Shown here: positions 57,701 to 64,000 of the stretch, in pieces
Position numbering within the stretch: the stretch's first letter is position 1
How the letters are laid out: each line of letters starts with the position of its first letter
NCBI RefSeq assembly: GCF_030159055.1
Contig: NZ_BQXQ01000021.1
Span: 1-64,000 of the forward strand
Direction of reading: 5' to 3'
Origin: Acidovorax sp. SUPP3334
Lineage (GTDB): Bacteria > Pseudomonadota > Gammaproteobacteria > Burkholderiales > Burkholderiaceae_C
DNA length: 64,000 bases
The notes under the pieces: generated by a model
The model's database searches: none
The model's input: the letters and a program-made list of their open reading frames with translations, nothing else
Told to the model about the DNA's origin: nothing
Made by a program: the position numbers and the translations under genes

Positions 57701-57747
57701 GTTTTCCGCTCCCCCTTTTTTCCGATCCACCCCACGAGGACGCAACC

Positions 57748-58869
57748 ATGACGGCCACTGCCAACCCCACCAGCGATGCCTGGTACCGCGACGTCGAGAA
57801 GACCAGCCAGACCGACGACGAACGTATCAAGGACATCACCGTGCTGCCTCCCCCGGAACATCTGATCCGCTTTTTCCCCATCCGGGGAACGGCGGTGGAA
57901 TCCCTGATCACGCGAACGCGGCGTGGCATTCAGGACATCATGGCGGGCCGGGACGACCGGCTGCTGGTGGTGATCGGCCCGTGCTCCATCCACGACCCTG
58001 CGGCAGCGCTGGAATACGCGCGGCGCCTGAAGGCCGTGCGCGAGCAGTACGCCGACACGCTGGAAATCGTGATGCGCGTGTACTTTGAAAAGCCCCGCAC
58101 CACGGTCGGCTGGAAGGGGCTGATCAACGACCCGTACCTGGACGAAAGCTATCGCATCGACGAGGGCCTGCGCATCGCGCGCCAGCTGCTCATCGACATC
58201 AACCGCATGGGCGTGCCGGCGGGCAGCGAGTTCCTGGACGTGATCTCGCCCCAGTACATCGGCGACCTCATCAGCTGGGGTGCCATCGGGGCGCGCACTA
58301 CCGAAAGCCAGGTGCACCGCGAGCTGGCGTCGGGCCTCTCGGCGCCCATCGGCTTCAAGAACGGCACCGACGGCAACATTCGCATCGCGACCGACGCGAT
58401 CCAGTCCGCCAGTCGCGGGCACCATTTCCTGTCGGTGCACAAGAACGGCCAGGTGGCGATCGTCAGCACCCAGGGCAACCCGGACTGCCACGTGATCCTG
58501 CGCGGCGGCAAGGCGCCCAACTACGATGCCGCCAGCGTCGCCGCTGCCTGCCAGAACCTGGAGGCCGCCAAGCTTCCCGCCACCCTGATGGTGGATTGCA
58601 GCCACGCCAACAGCAGCAAGCAGCACGAAAAGCAGCGCGACGTGGCGCGCGACATCGGCGCGCAGATCGCCGGGGGCTCGCGCAGTGTGTTCGGCCTGAT
58701 GATCGAAAGCCACCTGACCGCAGGCGCCCAGAAATTCACGCCAGGCAAGGACCAGCCGGGCGCCCTGGAATACGGCAAGAGCATCACCGATGCTTGCCTG
58801 GGCTGGGACGATTCGCTGTCGGCACTGGCCGATCTGTCGGCCGCCGTGGTGGCGCGCCGCGCCCTCTGA
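57748..58869 (+). CDS. aroG: 3-deoxy-D-arabino-heptulosonate 7-phosphate (DAHP) synthase, class I
   Basis: 373-residue AroFGH-type enzyme joining PEP and erythrose 4-phosphate, the entry to aromatic amino acid synthesis. Active-site segments are VVIGPCSIHDPAAALEYA, VMRVYFEKPRTTVGWKGLINDP, GARTTESQVHRELASGL and the metal site DCSHANSSKQ. The N-terminal ~50 residues form the effector-binding extension of class I-alpha enzymes. Expression appears to be controlled by the aromatic leader and attenuator upstream. Which amino acid gives feedback inhibition cannot be read reliably. Confidence 0.96.
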   Translation: MTATANPTSDAWYRDVEKTSQTDDERIKDITVLPPPEHLIRFFPIRGTAVESLITRTRRGIQDIMAGRDDRLLVVIGPCSIHDPAAALEYARRLKAVREQYADTLEIVMRVYFEKPRTTVGWKGLINDPYLDESYRIDEGLRIARQLLIDINRMGVPAGSEFLDVISPQYIGDLISWGAIGARTTESQVHRELASGLSAPIGFKNGTDGNIRIATDAIQSASRGHHFLSVHKNGQVAIVSTQGNPDCHVILRGGKAPNYDAASVAAACQNLEAAKLPATLMVDCSHANSSKQHEKQRDVARDIGAQIAGGSRSVFGLMIESHLTAGAQKFTPGKDQPGALEYGKSITDACLGWDDSLSALADLSAAVVARRAL

Positions 58870-58990
58870 AAGACGGACCGGGGCGGCGTTGCCAGCGGTG
58901 TAAGCTTTGACCGCCGCCACCGTGCGGCGCCAGCTTGCGCCCCATGCTGTCCGTCTCACTGTCCTGACCTCGATTTAAGGAAAGCAATCC

Positions 58991-59302
58991 ATGCGCAGAG
59001 AAGTCTCGATCACCCTGGCGCCGGGCCAGGAATTCCGTTTCGATCTGCAAGGATCGGAGCCGCTGGGCAACGAAGACGCCCGCCGCTGGCTGGACGAGGC
59101 GTTCATCAGCCTGGAGTGCGAGCCGCTGCGGGCCAGCGGCAAGGTGCTGCTTGCCGACAAGGTGCTGACGGTGGCGCAGGCCGCTGGCGCTCAGCTGCTG
59201 TCCGATCCGCAATGGGGCCGCCAGTTCGCCGAAGCGGCCAGCGCCGCCCTGGCCCGGCCGGTGGTCCGGGTGGATGTGGCCGCCATGGCCGTGACCTACT
59301 GA
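58991..59302 (+). CDS. Small uncharacterised protein
   Basis: 103-residue soluble protein, start ATG 58991 behind a good AAGGAAAG ribosome site. Alternating strands and helices are suggested (VSITLAPGQEFRFDL, then a helix around DARRWLDEAFISLE). No motif I can name. It lies 121 nt after the DAHP synthase gene on the same strand and converges on mpl. Confidence 0.7.
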   Translation: MRREVSITLAPGQEFRFDLQGSEPLGNEDARRWLDEAFISLECEPLRASGKVLLADKVLTVAQAAGAQLLSDPQWGRQFAEAASAALARPVVRVDVAAMAVTY

Positions 59303-59373
59303 ATGAAGCCCGGACGGCACGGCGGCGGCCGGCGATGGGGAATGGCGCCCCTTTCATGCGCTGAAATTCGATG

Positions 59374-59430
59374 CCGAAAAGGCCTCCGGCGCATATTCCA
59401 CTAGGGGGTGTTGCTATTATTTAGATAGCA
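59374..59430 (-). repeat. Dispersed AT-hairpin repeat, copy H (3' end of mpl)
   Basis: In minus-strand sense: GCTATCTAAATAATAGC, then ACCCCCTAGTGG, AATATGCGCCGGAGGCC and TTTTCGG. Perfect AT arms GCTAT/ATAGC. The mpl stop codon TAA (59417-59419) lies inside the AT hairpin, so the repeat supplies the last codons and stop of mpl. Confidence 0.8.
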
Positions 59431-60826
59431 AATCGATGAGCTTGCCGTGAATGCCGCCGAAGCTGCCGTTGCTCATGCAGACGATGTGATCGCCCGGCTG
59501 CGCTGCGTGTGCGATCTGCGAAGTCAGCGTGTCGATGTCCGGCGCCGTGACGGCTTTGGCGCCCATGGGTGCCAGCACCTGGGCGGCGTCCCAATCGAGC
59601 CCGGCGGTGTGGCAAAACGCCAGGTCGGCCGGCTCCAGGGCCCAGGGCAATTGGGATTTCATCGTGCCGAGCTTCATGGTGTTGCTGCGCGGCTCGAACG
59701 CCGCGAGGATTCGCACCCCGGGCCCGACGCGGCGTCGCAGGCCATCCAGCGTGGTGCGCAAGGCGGTGGGGTGGTGGGCGAAATCGTCATACACCGCGAT
59801 GCCTCGCACGGTGCCGCGCAATTCCATGCGCCGCTTCACGTTCTGGAACCGCCCCAGTGCCCGGCCGGCCTCTGCCGGTGAAACGCCCACATGGTGGGCT
59901 GCCGCGATGGCGGCCAGGGCGTTCAACTGGTTGTGCACGCCGGTCAACGCCCATTCCACGCGGGCCACCGCCTGGCCCCGGTGGAGCACATCGAAGGCTT
60001 GCGGGTCGCCCTGCGCCGTGAAGTCGCTCACCAGTGCGCCGAAGCTCGTCACCTCGCTCCAGCACCCCGCGTGCAGCACGCGCACCAGGCTTTCCTCCAG
60101 CCCGTTGAATACGACGCGGCCCGAGGGCGGCACCGTGCGCACCAGGTGGTGGAACTGCCGCTCGATCGCCGGCAGGTCGTCGAAAATGTCCGCGTGGTCG
60201 AATTCCAGGTTGTTCAGCACCGCGGTACGGGGCCGGTAATGGACGAATTTGCTGCGCTTGTCGAAAAACGCGGTGTCGTATTCGTCAGCCTCGATCACGA
60301 ACACGGGCGCCTCGCCCGCGATGCCCGCGCCTGGCGAAGGCCGGTGCGGCGCGCCCAGCCGGGCCGACACGCCGAAATCCAGTGGCACCCCGCCCACCAG
60401 GAAGCCGGGCTGCAGGCCCGCGCATTCCAGAATCCACGCGAGCATCGACGTGGTGGTGGTCTTGCCGTGGGTTCCCGCCACGGCCAGGACGTGCCGGCCC
60501 TGCAGCACGTGTTCGGCCAGCCACTGCGGTCCGCTGGCATAGGCTGCGCCTGCGTCGAGGATGGCTTCCATCAAGGGAAATTTCGGCGTGCCATCGGGCA
60601 GTCGCGCCCGGCTGACCACGTTGCCGATGACGAACAGATCGGGGGCGAACGCCATCTGGTCGGCGCCATAGTCTTCGATCAGTTCGATGCCCAGTGCGCG
60701 GAGCTGGTCGCTCATCGGGGGATACACGCCGGTGTCGCAGCCGGTGACCTTGTGGCCCGCTTCGCGTGCCAGGGCCGCCAGGCCGCCCATGAACGTGCCG
60801 CAGATGCCCAGAATGTGAATATGCAT
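59417..60826 (-). CDS. mpl: Mpl, UDP-MurNAc:L-Ala-gamma-D-Glu-meso-DAP ligase
   Basis: 469-residue Mur ligase that re-attaches recycled murein tripeptide to UDP-MurNAc. N-terminal HIHILGICGTFMGGLAALA is the Mpl signature, distinct from MurC; the P-loop GTHGKTTTT starts at residue 118; EADEYDTAFFDKRSKFVHYRP is also diagnostic. The C-terminal residues LLSK and the stop lie in repeat copy H. It is divergent from the next gene. Confidence 0.96.
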   Translation of the reverse strand: MHIHILGICGTFMGGLAALAREAGHKVTGCDTGVYPPMSDQLRALGIELIEDYGADQMAFAPDLFVIGNVVSRARLPDGTPKFPLMEAILDAGAAYASGPQWLAEHVLQGRHVLAVAGTHGKTTTTSMLAWILECAGLQPGFLVGGVPLDFGVSARLGAPHRPSPGAGIAGEAPVFVIEADEYDTAFFDKRSKFVHYRPRTAVLNNLEFDHADIFDDLPAIERQFHHLVRTVPPSGRVVFNGLEESLVRVLHAGCWSEVTSFGALVSDFTAQGDPQAFDVLHRGQAVARVEWALTGVHNQLNALAAIAAAHHVGVSPAEAGRALGRFQNVKRRMELRGTVRGIAVYDDFAHHPTALRTTLDGLRRRVGPGVRILAAFEPRSNTMKLGTMKSQLPWALEPADLAFCHTAGLDWDAAQVLAPMGAKAVTAPDIDTLTSQIAHAAQPGDHIVCMSNGSFGGIHGKLIDLLSK

Positions 60827-60849
60827 GGGCGCAGATTCTAAGGTTGCAG

Positions 60850-60910
60850 GCCCCTGAGTCCCTCCGTGCTTATCCCCATTGCCTCATCAGCTATGATTTT
60901 AATAGCATTT
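60850..60910 (-). repeat. Dispersed AT-hairpin repeat, copy J (upstream of mpl)
   Basis: In minus-strand sense: GCTATTAAAATCATAGCTG, then GCAATGGGGATAAGCACGG, AGGGACTCAGGGGCC. AT arms GCTAT/ATAGC are perfect; the middle carries GCAATGG like copy E. It lies in the 185-nt divergent gap between mpl and the next gene, so it may overlap one of their promoters. Confidence 0.65.
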
Positions 60911-61011
60911 GTCGATTCGGGGCCTCCCATGCCCCTGCCGGGCGCGGGCGCATTCGCGGGCCTGCAAGGGCCATTGCGGCCACAATGCAGCCTTATCCCC
61001 GAGCCGCCGCC

Positions 61012-61608
61012 ATGCAAAACGCCCTCGCCACCGAGATCGCCAACGCCGCAGCCCGTCTGGTCGTCGAAGAGGGCCTGGAATGGGGGCCTGCCAAACGCCG
61101 GGCCGTTCGCCAGCTGGGCCTGCCGACCCGCACTCCGCTGCCGGACAACGATCTGGTGGAAGACGCGGTGCGTGAATACATCGGCCTGTTCTGCGCCGAC
61201 ACCCAGCCGGACGAGCTGCGTGCCTTGCGCCAACTGGCGCTCGTCTGGATGGAGCGCATGGAGCCGTTTCGTCCCCACCTGGGTGGCGCGGTCTGGCATG
61301 GCACGGCGACCCGGCTGTCCGATATCTATTTGCAGTTGTTCTGCGACGACTGCAAGTCTGCCGAGATCGCCCTGATCGATCACCACGTGGACTATGAGCC
61401 GCGTACCGTCACCGGTTTCCATGGGGAGTCGGTGGAAGCCTTGAGCGTGTCCAGCCATTCGCGGCCTTTGGGCGAGATGATTGGCGTGCACCTGTTGATC
61501 TATGACCTGGACAACCTGCGCGGCGCGCTCCGCCCTGATGCGCGTGGCCGCACGCCGCGCGGCGATGCGCGCGCCGTGCGCAAGCTATTGGAGAACACCC
61601 CCGAATGA
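61012..61608 (+). CDS. Uncharacterised conserved protein
   Basis: 198-residue soluble protein, mostly helical in the first half (ANAAARLVVEEGLEWGPAKRRAV, DLVEDAVREYIGLF), then strands with ALIDHHVDYEPRTVTGFHGE. I do not recognise the fold. ATG 61012 gives a natural N-terminus; an in-frame ATG at 60985 is possible. It overlaps the TlpA-type gene by ATGA, so the two are co-translated. Confidence 0.75.
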   Translation: MQNALATEIANAAARLVVEEGLEWGPAKRRAVRQLGLPTRTPLPDNDLVEDAVREYIGLFCADTQPDELRALRQLALVWMERMEPFRPHLGGAVWHGTATRLSDIYLQLFCDDCKSAEIALIDHHVDYEPRTVTGFHGESVEALSVSSHSRPLGEMIGVHLLIYDLDNLRGALRPDARGRTPRGDARAVRKLLENTPE

Positions 61609-62213
61609 GTCTGTCGCCGCCCTCCGATCCGGGCACTTCCTTTTCCGCCGATGCCAGTTCGCCCAACCGCGTCCAAGGTGCCGCATCGGCCTCGCGCCGC
61701 AGTCTGCTCTACGGCGGGGTGGCTGCTGCCGCCGCGCTGGGCGGTGCGGGTCTGGCATGGTGGCGGTTTCAGCCGCATGCCGTGATGACGGGAGCCGAGG
61801 CCGCGCTGTGGGCCGAACGTTTCGACGCACCCGCAGGTGGTGAGCCCGTGGCGATGGAACGTTTTCGCGGCAAGCCGCTGCTGGTGAACTTCTGGGCGAC
61901 CTGGTGCCCGCCGTGCGTAGAGGAATTGCCGCTTTTGAATGCCTTCTACCGCGAAAACGCAGCAAAAGGCTGGCAGGTGGTGGGCTTGGCCATCGACCAG
62001 CCTTCGTCGGTGCGCAAATTTCTGGATCGCCTTCCCTTGGACTTTCCCATCGGCCTGGCAGGGTTGTCCGGCACCGAGCTGGGCCGTTCGCTGGGCAATC
62101 TCACAGGAGGATTGCCATTTAGCGTGCTGATGGGCGCAGATGGAACCGTGCTCCACCGTAAAATGGGGCAGGTGACCCCGCAAGATATCCAGCAGTGGGT
62201 CTTGCTGGGTTAG
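61605..62213 (+). CDS. TlpA-type thioredoxin-like protein, membrane-anchored or exported
   Basis: 202-residue thiol-disulfide reductase. The active site is C101-P-P-C104 in NFWATWCPPCVEELPLLNAFY. A hydrophobic segment (about residues 34-53) preceded by SRRSLLYGG looks like a Tat or uncleaved signal, placing the domain in the periplasm. A conserved cis-Pro lies in GGLPFSVLMG. Roles in cytochrome maturation or periplasmic thiol reduction are likely. It overlaps the upstream gene by 4 nt. Confidence 0.88.
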   Translation: MSLSPPSDPGTSFSADASSPNRVQGAASASRRSLLYGGVAAAAALGGAGLAWWRFQPHAVMTGAEAALWAERFDAPAGGEPVAMERFRGKPLLVNFWATWCPPCVEELPLLNAFYRENAAKGWQVVGLAIDQPSSVRKFLDRLPLDFPIGLAGLSGTELGRSLGNLTGGLPFSVLMGADGTVLHRKMGQVTPQDIQQWVLLG

Positions 62214-62272
62214 AGCGCCCTGGGATGCACTGGGGAGTTCAATGTATTTGCAACCAAATGCCGGTCGTAGGT

Positions 62273-62291
62273 CGAATTTAGGGTAAATTCG
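62273..62291. promoter_or_regulatory. Palindromic operator-like site upstream of accB
   Basis: Perfect inverted repeat CGAATTT-AGGGT-AAATTCG, 7 bp per arm with a 5-nt spacer, centred 42 nt before the accB ATG in an AT-rich promoter region. TAAATT (62284-62289) could be the -10 of the accBC promoter, so a protein bound here would block it. The regulator is unknown. Confidence 0.45.
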
Positions 62292-62323
62292 CGCCCTATT
62301 TTGTTTTTGGCGTTGGAGTTCCC

Positions 62324-62770
62324 ATGGATTTGCGAAAACTCAAGACCTTGATCGACCTCGTGTCAGAGTCGAATGTGTCAGAACTCGAGATCACCGAGGC
62401 AGAAGGCAAGGTCCGCATCGTCAAGAGCGGCGGTGCGGTCGTCCAGCAATATATGGCGGCCCCCGCCCAGGCCGCAGCGCCTGCCGCCGCAGCCGCCGCC
62501 CCTGTGGCCGAACTGCCGGCCCCCGCCGCCCCGACCGGCCACATCGTCAAGTCGCCCATGGTGGGCACGTTCTACCGTGCGTCCAGCCCGGGCGCCAAGT
62601 CGTTCGTCGAGGTGGGCAGCCAGGTCAAGGAAGGCGAGACCATCTGCATCATCGAGGCCATGAAGATCCTCAACGAAATCGAAGCCGACAAGTCCGGCAC
62701 CGTCACCCGCATCCTGGGTGAAAACGGCCAGGCCGTCGAATACGGGCAGCCTCTGTTCGTGATCGAATAA
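62324..62770 (+). CDS. accB: Biotin carboxyl carrier protein of acetyl-CoA carboxylase
   Basis: 148-residue BCCP. The biotinylated lysine is K114 in the canonical EAMKILNE, within the C-terminal biotinyl domain (about residues 72-148). The thumb segment [14 protein letters not shown] is present. An Ala/Pro linker (about 45-70) joins it to the N-terminal part that contacts AccC. It starts the accB-accC unit and works in malonyl-CoA synthesis. Confidence 0.97.
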   Translation: MDLRKLKTLIDLVSESNVSELEITEAEGKVRIVKSGGAVVQQYMAAPAQAAAPAAAAAAPVAELPAPAAPTGHIVKSPMVGTFYRASSPGAKSFVEVGSQVKEGETICIIEAMKILNEIEADKSGTVTRILGENGQAVEYGQPLFVIE

Positions 62771-62837
62771 ATTGCGCATGCCCCTTCCGGTCCTTGTCGC
62801 GCGCACCGGCCTTGTCGCCGGTCGCCAGGGAAAGTCC

Positions 62838-62930
62838 ATGTTTCAGAAAATCATCGTCGCCGGCTCCGGCGTCCTTGCCGCAGGCAAGGCGCGCCAGCCC
62901 ACCGCACTCGCGTGCGCAGCGCACGGGTGA
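62838..62930 (+). pseudogene. Vestigial accC-like start between accB and accC
   Basis: ATG 62838 opens a 30-codon frame whose first residues MFQKIIVA mirror the accC start MFKKILVA; the DNA over these codons is also very similar. The similarity then stops and the frame ends at TGA 62930. A ribosome site (CAGGGAAAG) precedes it. It looks like a partial duplication of the accC 5' end inside the 179-nt accB-accC gap. Whether it is translated is unknown. Confidence 0.45.
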
Positions 62931-62949
62931 TCGAGCCGCGAAGAAGCCT

Positions 62950-64000
62950 ATGTTTAAGAAAATCCTCGTTGCCAATCGCGGCGAAATCGCATTGCGCATC
63001 CAGCGCGCCTGCCGTGAGCTGGGCGTCAAGGCCGTCATGGTGTATTCCGAGGCCGACCGCGACGCCAAATATGTGAAGCTGGCCGAAGAAGCGGTCTGCA
63101 TCGGGCCCGCGCCCTCGCCGCTGTCCTATCTCAACATGCCCGCGATCATCTCGGCGGCCGAAGTGACCGATGCCGAAGCCATCCACCCCGGCTACGGCTT
63201 TCTGTCCGAGAACGCCGATTTCGCCGAGCGCGTGGAAAAGAGCGGGTTCCAGTTCATCGGCCCGACGCCCGAGTCGATCCGCACCATGGGAGACAAGGTC
63301 TCGGCCAAGCAGGCCATGATCCGCGCAGGCGTGCCCTGCGTGCCGGGCTCCGAAGGCGAACTGCCGGACGATCCGGTCCAGATCCGTCGCATCGGCAAGG
63401 CGGTCGGCTACCCCGTGATCATCAAGGCCGCCGGCGGCGGTGGCGGCCGGGGCATGCGCGTGGTGCACACCGAGGCGGCACTCATCAACGCCGTTCAGAT
63501 GACCAAGGCCGAGGCCGGTGCGGCGTTCGGCAATCCGGCCGTTTACATGGAGAAGTTTCTCCAGAACCCGCGCCATATCGAAATCCAGATCCTGGCGGAC
63601 AAGCACCGCAACGCGGTCTACCTGGGCGAGCGCGACTGCTCGATGCAGCGCCGCCATCAGAAGGTGATCGAAGAGGCGCCGGCGCCCGGCATTCCCCGCA
63701 AGCTGATCGAGAAGATCGGCGAGCGCTGCGTGGCTGCGTGCAAGAAGATCGGCTACCGCGGCGCGGGCACGTTCGAGTTCCTGTATGAAAACGGCGAGTT
63801 CTACTTCATCGAAATGAACACGCGCGTTCAGGTGGAGCACCCGGTGACCGAATGGATCACGGGCGTGGACATCGTGAAGACGCAGATCATGGTCGCCGCA
63901 GGCGAGAAGCTGCCGTTCACGCAGCGCCAGATCGAGATCCGCGGGCACGCCATCGAGTGCCGCGTGAACGCGGAAGACCCGTACAAGTTCATTCCCTCGC
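62950..64000 (+). CDS. accC: Biotin carboxylase AccC (runs off the window)
   Basis: 350 of about 450 residues are visible; the 3' end lies beyond the right edge. ATP-grasp enzyme that carboxylates biotin on AccB. Visible: [35 protein letters not shown], the glycine-rich ATP loop [33 protein letters not shown], and the metal/active-site segment [16 protein letters not shown]. The gene follows accB after a long 179-nt gap. Confidence 0.97.
   Translation, partial: MFKKILVANRGEIALRIQRACRELGVKAVMVYSEADRDAKYVKLAEEAVCIGPAPSPLSYLNMPAIISAAEVTDAEAIHPGYGFLSENADFAERVEKSGFQFIGPTPESIRTMGDKVSAKQAMIRAGVPCVPGSEGELPDDPVQIRRIGKAVGYPVIIKAAGGGGGRGMRVVHTEAALINAVQMTKAEAGAAFGNPAVYMEKFLQNPRHIEIQILADKHRNAVYLGERDCSMQRRHQKVIEEAPAPGIPRKLIEKIGERCVAACKKIGYRGAGTFEFLYENGEFYFIEMNTRVQVEHPVTEWITGVDIVKTQIMVAAGEKLPFTQRQIEIRGHAIECRVNAEDPYKFIPS

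Overview
This window is GC-rich, densely packed bacterial chromosome that I assign to the Burkholderiales, most probably family Comamonadaceae (Acidovorax-like). The evidence is the gene content and order (dapF-DUF484-xerC; dksA-STAS protein-hslVU-complete dcw cluster; RNB ribonuclease-tonB-aroE-mtgA), a DksA with a single zinc-finger cysteine, a Bug-type binding protein, and about ten copies of one AT-hairpin repeat of a kind I associate with this family. Assignment below family level is inference. I saw no tRNA, rRNA, CRISPR array, phage or insertion sequence.

Layout. 1-3.4 kb: ABC ATPase and permease, a DUF2905 membrane protein and an orphan polar-amino-acid-type binding protein. 3.5-12.5 kb: ROK kinase, dapF, DUF484, xerC, a chemoreceptor, rlmI, a His-rich CobW-family GTPase and dksA. 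12.5-36 kb: a STAS-domain protein, hslV-hslU, then the whole division and cell-wall cluster mraZ-rsmH-ftsL-ftsI-murE-murF-mraY-murD-ftsW-murG-murC-ddl-ftsQ-ftsA-ftsZ, an intrinsic terminator, and lpxC. Most dcw genes overlap by ATGA. 36-40.5 kb: TPP riboswitch and thiC, two chemoreceptor remnants fused head to head, an RcnB-like protein, ruvC. 40.5-48 kb: CdsA-like and PlsC-like enzymes, a Bug-cupin-aldolase-IclR catabolic unit, and mtgA-aroE-tonB-RNB ribonuclease on the minus strand. 50-57.5 kb: PglL/Wzy-type ligase, YqiA-like esterase, rodA, amidase, tldD, an unknown protein. 57.5-64 kb: DAHP synthase behind an aromatic leader peptide and attenuator, a small unknown protein, mpl, an unknown protein, a TlpA-type thioredoxin, and accB-accC running off the right edge.

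How it works together. Peptidoglycan dominates: dapF supplies meso-diaminopimelate; MurC/D/E/F, Ddl, MraY and MurG build lipid II; FtsW/FtsI, RodA and MtgA polymerise it; Mpl recycles it; FtsQLAZ organise division. LpxC starts lipid A synthesis, PlsC/CdsA-like enzymes and AccBC feed phospholipids, and AroE and DAHP synthase serve the shikimate pathway.

Most interesting signals: (1) an 18-residue leader peptide containing FYFWFYF followed by an intrinsic terminator in front of DAHP synthase, read as ribosome-mediated attenuation sensing Phe, Tyr and Trp together; (2) a dispersed 55-60 bp repeat whose copies lie in frame inside dapF, rlmI, murG and aroE and form the 3' end of mpl; (3) a 15-bp perfect hairpin and a duplicated start module at the ftsW/murG junction; (4) MurD with a ~200-residue N-terminal extension; (5) a head-to-head deletion scar between two chemoreceptor genes; (6) a second accC-like start between accB and accC.
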